The notes under the pieces are model-generated. The model made no database searches. It was not told where the DNA came from and worked only from the letters and a program-made list of their open reading frames with translations. Positions 58,441 through 64,000 of a stretch of 64,000 nucleotides of DNA are shown one piece after another (position 1 is the stretch's first letter; the number at the start of each line of letters is the position of its first letter). Source of the stretch: Camillea tinctor (taxonomy: Eukaryota > Ascomycota > Sordariomycetes > Xylariales > Xylariaceae). Location: positions 527,404 through 591,403 of the forward strand of contig MU394073.1 in NCBI GenBank assembly GCA_022578605.1. The letters run 5' to 3'. The position numbers and the translations under genes are program-made.

Positions 58441-58481
58441 CTCCTTAATCCTCACTCCTCCCCCTTCGCCGCCACTCGTTC

Positions 58482-59952
58482 TTATATATCAGTAGTGTCT
58501 GTCTTATCCAGAAAGCCCGCCGCCAGCTCGGGAACACGGGCTCCGACGGGTATGAAACGCGCCAGGAAGCCGTCCACCTCGTCCATGTCCGCGTCAGTGA
58601 GCTCAACTTCGCGTAGGTTCTCGCTGACCTGCGCCATCTTGCTGGCGCCCGGGATGGGGATGACTGCAACGTTGAGAGTCAGTAACTACTATATTGGATA
58701 CCTTTTTTTCTTTTCACTTTTGCTGTTACGTCTTCGGGAGTAAAAACCCATACGCCTAGCCCCAATAGATAGTTTCTGCTCCAGGACCAGCCAAAGAAGG
58801 GAGAGAATGAGGGAGAGGGGAGAAAGACAGGTGACTCCCAGAATGACTTACTCTTAGGCATGCCGGGGCGCTGCGATAGCGCAGCCACCCAGTTGATGGC
58901 GAATTGGCCCGGCGTGCAGCCCTTCCGGGCCGCCCACTTCTTGACCTCTTCAACGAGCTGCAGGTTGGCCGCGAAATTTTCGCCCTGGTAGCGCGGAATC
59001 CACTTGCCCTGAGCCGACAGGTCGTCGGGGGTCTTGACCTTGCCAGTAAGGAAACCTCTCTAGAGAATGTTGAGGTCAGTCAACTGTATTTCTATAAAAT
59101 CGGCAATCATTTTCACTTTGTGCAAGCGAAGGGCTTAACTTTGGGGGCATGGTGGTCATGTTTAGGTAGCTCGAGTGAGTGGAAAAGGGGTAAGAGAATT
59201 TGAAAAGGGGCGGACTGTCCAACTTACCCCTAGAGGCGAGTAAGCGAATATAGGGATTCCGAACTCAGCGCAAGCCTCGCAGACGCCGTCTGTCAAAGGA
59301 TCCGTGTTGAACAGAGAGATCTCGACCTCGACGGCGACGATCTTACAAATCTTGACGGCTTGGCGGATGGTGTTAGCGTTGACCTCGCTCAGCGAGATGC
59401 CGTCGATAAAGCCCTCTTTCACGAAGCCGTCAAGAACGCGTAGGGATTCGAGGTAGTCGGCCTGCGACACGCGGCGGCACATCTCCCACGAGGCGATCCT
59501 GGCCTGGCCCCCGAGCTGGTCGAGGCAGTGCTGGACACTCTGGCGCGTGTACTCAGGGCTGTTGTCGACTTGAAATTTCGGGCGGGAGCCGCCCTTGATA
59601 TGGATGCTGGCCCTGGCGGTGTCCTCTGGATGCTTCGTGAAGTACTTGTTCAAGAGAGTCAGGGAGTTCTCCTCAAGACTCGGCCCGTAAAACTCCCCGC
59701 CGTTCAAGATGTTTGTACCGGCGTCCAGGGCCGCCTTTATCAAGGCAAATTTTTCGTCTTCTGAGGAAGTGTTGTGTGCCGTAGTTAGGCCTAGAAAACC
59801 ACATAGTTAGCACACTGGTTCCTTGTTCAAGGGCTGATGTCGTGAAAGCTGTCAAGGGAGAATGAGATTCTATGGGAACATAGAGGGCCCTACTTACTCA
59901 TCAGCCCAAAACCAATGTTGCCAACTGGCTTTCCAAGAAGTTCGTATGCCAT
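58482..59952 (-). CDS. Aldo/keto reductase, pyridoxal reductase-like
   Basis: Minus-strand model: 59952-59898, 59790-59228, 59059-58852, 58663-58482, giving 335 aa, a normal AKR length. The protein begins MAYELLGKPVGNIGFGLMSL. The catalytic Tyr is likely Tyr53 in NILNGGEFYGPS, with Lys84 in IHIKGG; an Asn replaces the more usual Asp in the strand before GGEFYG, as I recall for the Plr1 group. Other family features are VEVEISLFNTDPLTDGVCEA, GIPIFAYSPLGRGFLTGKV across an intron, GCTPGQFAINWVAAL and the NADPH-site segment IIPIPGASKMAQVSENLREV. The likely reaction is NADPH-dependent reduction of pyridoxal to pyridoxine, but substrate assignment in AKRs by sequence is tentative. The three introns (107, 168 and 188 bases) all have GTAAGT donors. 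The gene stands alone between gene-poor regions. Confidence 0.9.
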
Positions 59953-61080
59953 GGTGCTGGGGTGGTGATCACAGGAAGAGGGTATGAATTGCTCGGTAAG
60001 GAGTTGCGTATATAGGTCGTCTCGTATGTTGTTGCTTTGATATGCTCTTGAGTGAGTACTGACAAACAATACCTTGAGCTTTCGTTTGAATAGGCCGTAT
60101 TTATATCGTCAAATCGACCGTCAATGCAGTCAAGTATCCATATATCATTGTGGATACAAATCGTTAAGACCGGGCTGAAAGCGGCACAGCCCATTACGTC
60201 CGGAGAGTCGGCCCTTCACGATGAGCTGGTCGAGGAGACGGATCGAAAGGTTAATTTAGATCAATGTAAGACCGAACAATCTATAGACAGTGGTTGATGT
60301 ATGAAGCCGGACTTCGGGACGGGGGAGGACACGGATGGGATTATCACACGGGACATTCTGTAAGTTTCCCATTTCACAAGTAGGTATAAGTTGCCATTTT
60401 ATTTTCTTCGCACGCCATTTATATTATGAGGTTTTCTGTTAAACTAGGTCAACCTAGACCACTTTACAAGTACCAAATATAACCTACACCAATACATATC
60501 ATCGAGTTGGTATTCAAAGTCTCGAAGTCGTTACACTTCGGCTGAAAAGGCGGACGAGTCTACGGATTTAACCCTAACAACGGGAGCCCCTGAAGTGGTT
60601 ACCTAACCTATGGTTATGTTAGTGTCTATACTATGCTTTCGAAGGAACACTAGGTCTGACAATTTATCACCGATAGGTATAACATTCAGCTGCCTATAAA
60701 CTAGTATTGAGGCACATGTAATTAGGCATGGAACTTGAAGCTCTATTGGATACATGTAACACCTAGTCTGGATAAAAGTTCAAGTTTATAACTTTACAGT
60801 TTAGAACCTAATAGCTTAAGCAGGATACTTAACCTGGTTCAATGTTACGTATACAGTTGCTATATATTGATATATGGACCTATGAAATCACGGGCCGTAT
60901 AAGCACTATGTACTGTAACCATTTGGAAAGCTTAAAAGACCCTCCCCGCAAATCCAGCCAAAGCAGGGACCTCGGGACTGAAAAGTTCCCTTAATCAACC
61001 AATCACAACCCACATAGCTGCAATCCACTAAAAAATGACGGACCATCCATAGCTATAGCGGGACCCGCAGGGTTTAATAA
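59953..61080. other. Promoter side of the AKR gene and transition zone
   Basis: No gene seen. Near the right edge the sequence includes GCGGGACCCGC (61058-61068, a perfect odd palindrome) and GGTTTAATAAACC (61071-61083, near-palindrome) exactly where composition collapses to almost pure A/T. Confidence 0.5.
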
Positions 61081-64000
61081 ACCAACGCTCAATGGTTTAA
61101 AAATTGTAAACTATACATAAATTATTAAGCAGTTATTAATGCTTTTTTTAATAAATATTCGTATTATTAAGCGTTTATTAGTGCTTAAGTGTTTATTAAA
61201 CGTAAACGTTTATAAATTTTTAAATATTTAAAATAACTTAAGCGTTAAAGCATAATTATACTATAAATACATAGTATTATGCTTTAAACGTTTATTTTTA
61301 AAAATATTTTTACTTTTTGCAATATTTAACTATATATTAATAGTTAATAAGTAGCTTATTTATTTTAATAATAATATATTAAAATTATTTAATTATTTTA
61401 ACGCTAAACAATAGCTAATTAATAAAAAATAATTTATTATTTATAATGTTAATTTTTATTAATAATTTAATATTTATTAATAGTTTAATTTTTATAGTAG
61501 TTAGTATTTATTAACGTTTATATTTATTAATAAATTTTTATTTTTTATACTTAATTTTTTATAATGTTAAAATTTAAAAAGTATTTTTAATATTTAATAA
61601 ATTTTTTATTTTAACGTTTTTTTTTAATAGTTTAAATTTATATTATTATAAATTTTTAATTTACGTATTATATTATAAAATTTTTTAAATGCTTTTTTTT
61701 TTTAATGCTTTTATATTTTAACTATTTAAAAATAGTTTTTAATTAAATAGCGTTTTTTTTTAAAAGTTTTTATTAAAGCTAATAATAAAAAACGTTATAA
61801 TTATAAATTTTTAAGTTTTTATTTATTTATTGCATTTTATTATATTAATAACTTATATTAACGTTAATATTTTTAAGTTAATAAGTAATTAACTTAATAT
61901 AATATTTAATTAAAATATTTTTAAACTTTTTTTATAAATTAATTTATATTTAAAATAAAAATGTTTAATAATAATTTAAATAAATTTTTTTTAAAAAAGT
62001 TAAATTTTATAATATTAAATAATATAGTTTAATATATTTATAAATAAGCTTTTTAATAATAATTAACTTTTTTAAATTAAAAAATATATATTATACTTTA
62101 TATTTATATATTTAATATTTAAATATATTTAATATTAAACTAAATAATAAATATATAAATATAAATTAATATTATATTAATAACTTTAAAATAATTAAGT
62201 TTTTTTTTTATTAACTGTTTTATAGTTTTTTTTTATAAGTAATAATTTTTTAAGCTTTTTTATACTTATATTTATAATGCTTATAACTTTTAAAACTTTT
62301 AAAACTTTTAAAACTTTTAAAAAAATATAAAACTTATTATATATATACTTATTTATGCTATTTTAAATACTAATTAAATATATAAACTTTTTAAAAAGTT
62401 AATATAATTAATAAGCATATTAAACGCTTAAATAAAAATAAAAAATAACTTATTAATAACGCTTATAATTAATTAATTATTTAATTAAATAAATAAATTA
62501 ATCGTTATTAATAAAATATATTAGTTTTAATATTATAATTATAATATTATAAATATTAATAATATTATAAAAAGTTATTAAAAGCATTTTTTTTTAAAAA
62601 GTAAAAAAATTTTTAAATAAAATTTATATTAAAAAAAATTTTAAGCAATAATATTAACTTTAATTTAAAGTTATATAACGAAAAGTATTGCGCTTTTTTT
62701 TGCTTTTTATTATTATTTTTAAAATAAAATTTTAACTTGCATTAAAATAAATATTATTTAATAATAAATTAAATTTAAAATGTAAATATATATTAATAAA
62801 TATAAATATTTTATAAAAAAATAATAAATATAAATAAAACTTTTTTTAAAAAATAAGCTAATTTTTTAAATTATTATATTAATTATTAAAACGTTAAAAT
62901 TTTAAATAATATTAATAAAGCGTTTTTTTAAAAACGTTTTTATATAATTTAATATTAGTTTTATTAATATGTAAATAGTAAAGTAAGTAAGTTTATAACT
63001 TAATATTATTATTATAATTAATATATTTATATATATATTATTTATATATATTAATAAAATATATAAACTTATAAATTTAAGTTTTTTTAAAAACTATATG
63101 CATTATATATATAAAAAAGCAAAATTTTAAAAAAAGCCGTTAATATATAAGCTACGCGTATTAAATGTTATATAATTATGCTTACTTACTTTAATTTTTA
63201 AAAAATGCAATATAAATTATTTATAAAAATAAATCCGTTTTTAAAAAAGTTTTAAGTTATAAAAAAATAAAAACTAAATTTTACTATAACGCTTTTTTAT
63301 GTTTAAATAAAAGCTTTTTTTAACAATAACGATAATAATAATAAAAATAACAATAAATAATAATAAAAATTATAATAATAAAAATAAAGTAATATTTATA
63401 TAGTGATTTTTTAAACTTTTTTACTTTTTACTTTTATTTTTTTGCTATAAAAAATTATAAAGCTTAAAATAAAAGTTTATTTTACTTATAATAATATATT
63501 TTTTTAATTATTACATTTTAATTTAACTATTTTAATTTTATATTAAATAATATAATAAAATAAAGTATAATATAACTTATAATTAATTATAATTAAAAAA
63601 AAAACTAAAATGCGGTAATTTTAATAAACTTTTTATATTATTGCTTTTATTAATAGCTTTTTAAAAACTTAATTTTTATTAAACGCAATTTTTATTTAAA
63701 AAATTTTATTAATATTTTTTTTATAATTTATTACAAAACTTATTATAAGATTTATTTTATTATTTAACTTAATAACTTTATTTATTATTATAAAAGCAGT
63801 TTATTTATTAACGTAAATATAATATATACTACTTTTTAATATATATATAATTTATTAAAAATTACTTTATAAACAATATAATGTTATAAAAAAAAATAGC
63901 AAAATTAATGCATAAATAATATAATAAGCAAGTTTTAAATTAATGCTTATAATTAAAAAAAATAAAGTTAATAAAAAGTATTATTTTTAATTAAATATTT
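61081..64000. repeat. RIP-like AT-rich block
   Basis: About 2.9 kb, continuing past the window end, is nearly devoid of G and C. No open frame of useful length exists. Most remaining C are followed by T or G rather than A, and TpA is very frequent, as expected when repeat-induced point mutation turns CpA into TpA in repeated DNA. No parent element can be recognised. Such blocks are typical of heterochromatic islands, centromeres or subtelomeres in Pezizomycotina; which one applies here cannot be told. Confidence 0.9.

Larger units (their letters stand above)
43730..58481. other. 14.7-kb gene-poor tract
   Basis: I found no gene with recognisable domains on either strand. The first one to two kb are probably the promoter and leader of the msn2-like gene, with frames such as 44228-44563 as possible upstream ORFs. 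The tract carries TACCTAGGTA palindromes (49729, 50034, 53679, 57896), A-, GA- and AT-rich repeats, a GC-richer coding-like island at about 50.28-51.76 kb and another at about 58.12-58.44 kb. Non-coding transcripts cannot be excluded by eye. Confidence 0.55.

Noticed and set aside
61081..64000. Mitochondrial or other organelle DNA as the source of the AT-rich block
   Set aside because: No organelle genes or tRNA-like structures and the dinucleotide pattern looks like RIP; a nuclear heterochromatic block is the simpler reading.

Overview
This window is nuclear DNA from a filamentous ascomycete (Pezizomycotina). The genes carry short GT-AG introns, often with CTAAC-like branch sites. Intergenic spacers are long and rich in microsatellites. 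The last 2.9 kb is an abrupt, almost G/C-free block of the kind left by repeat-induced point mutation (RIP). The Msn2/Seb1-type stress regulator, the Cdc14 structure and the SAM+HMG-box protein point to Sordariomycetes or a close relative; I cannot place the order. There are no bacterial operons, CRISPR arrays, rRNA genes or convincing tRNAs.

Layout: 3.5-5.5 kb (+) SAM/HMG-box DNA-binding protein; 9.2-11.9 kb (-) condensin kleisin subunit (Brn1/Cnd2/CAP-H); 13.7-16.8 kb (+) sodium/calcium exchanger-family membrane protein; 17.6-18.3 kb (+) unrecognised charged, His-rich protein; 19.1-20.0 kb (+) phosphomannomutase (Sec53/PMM); 21.4-25.2 kb (-) WW-domain plus PhoD-like phosphatase protein; 27.4-28.5 kb (+) Hsp20 protein with a large low-complexity N-terminus; 28.9-29.3 kb (-) KEOPS subunit Pcc1; 30.5-32.8 kb (+) Cdc14 phosphatase; 34.1-36.7 kb (+) membrane-anchored type-B carboxylesterase; 37.0-39.9 kb (-) diphthine-ammonia ligase Dph6; 41.6-43.7 kb (-) Msn2/Seb1-like C2H2 stress regulator; 58.5-60.0 kb (-) aldo/keto reductase of the pyridoxal reductase type. 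A gene-poor tract of about 14.7 kb lies between the last two genes. The AT-rich RIP-like block starts near 61.08 kb.

The genes are individually regulated housekeeping and stress genes, not a pathway cluster. Two loosely shared themes are cell cycle and chromosomes (condensin, Cdc14) and translation fidelity (Pcc1 for tRNA t6A, Dph6 for diphthamide on EF2). Pcc1/Cdc14, condensin/exchanger and PhoD/Hsp20 are divergent pairs. Phosphomannomutase/PhoD and esterase/Dph6 are convergent pairs. All exon models were built by hand from splice signals and reading frame; each closes to a whole number of codons.

I found no clear new multi-gene system. The most unusual items are: a cluster of nested hairpins at 18.56-18.80 kb (candidate structured RNA or fold-back MITE); a dispersed intergenic palindrome TACCTAGGTA present at least eight times; an internal N-terminal duplication in the anchored esterase; an open, in-frame alternative 5' exon in cdc14; and eroded coding-like GC-richer islands near 50.3-51.8 kb and 58.1-58.4 kb.
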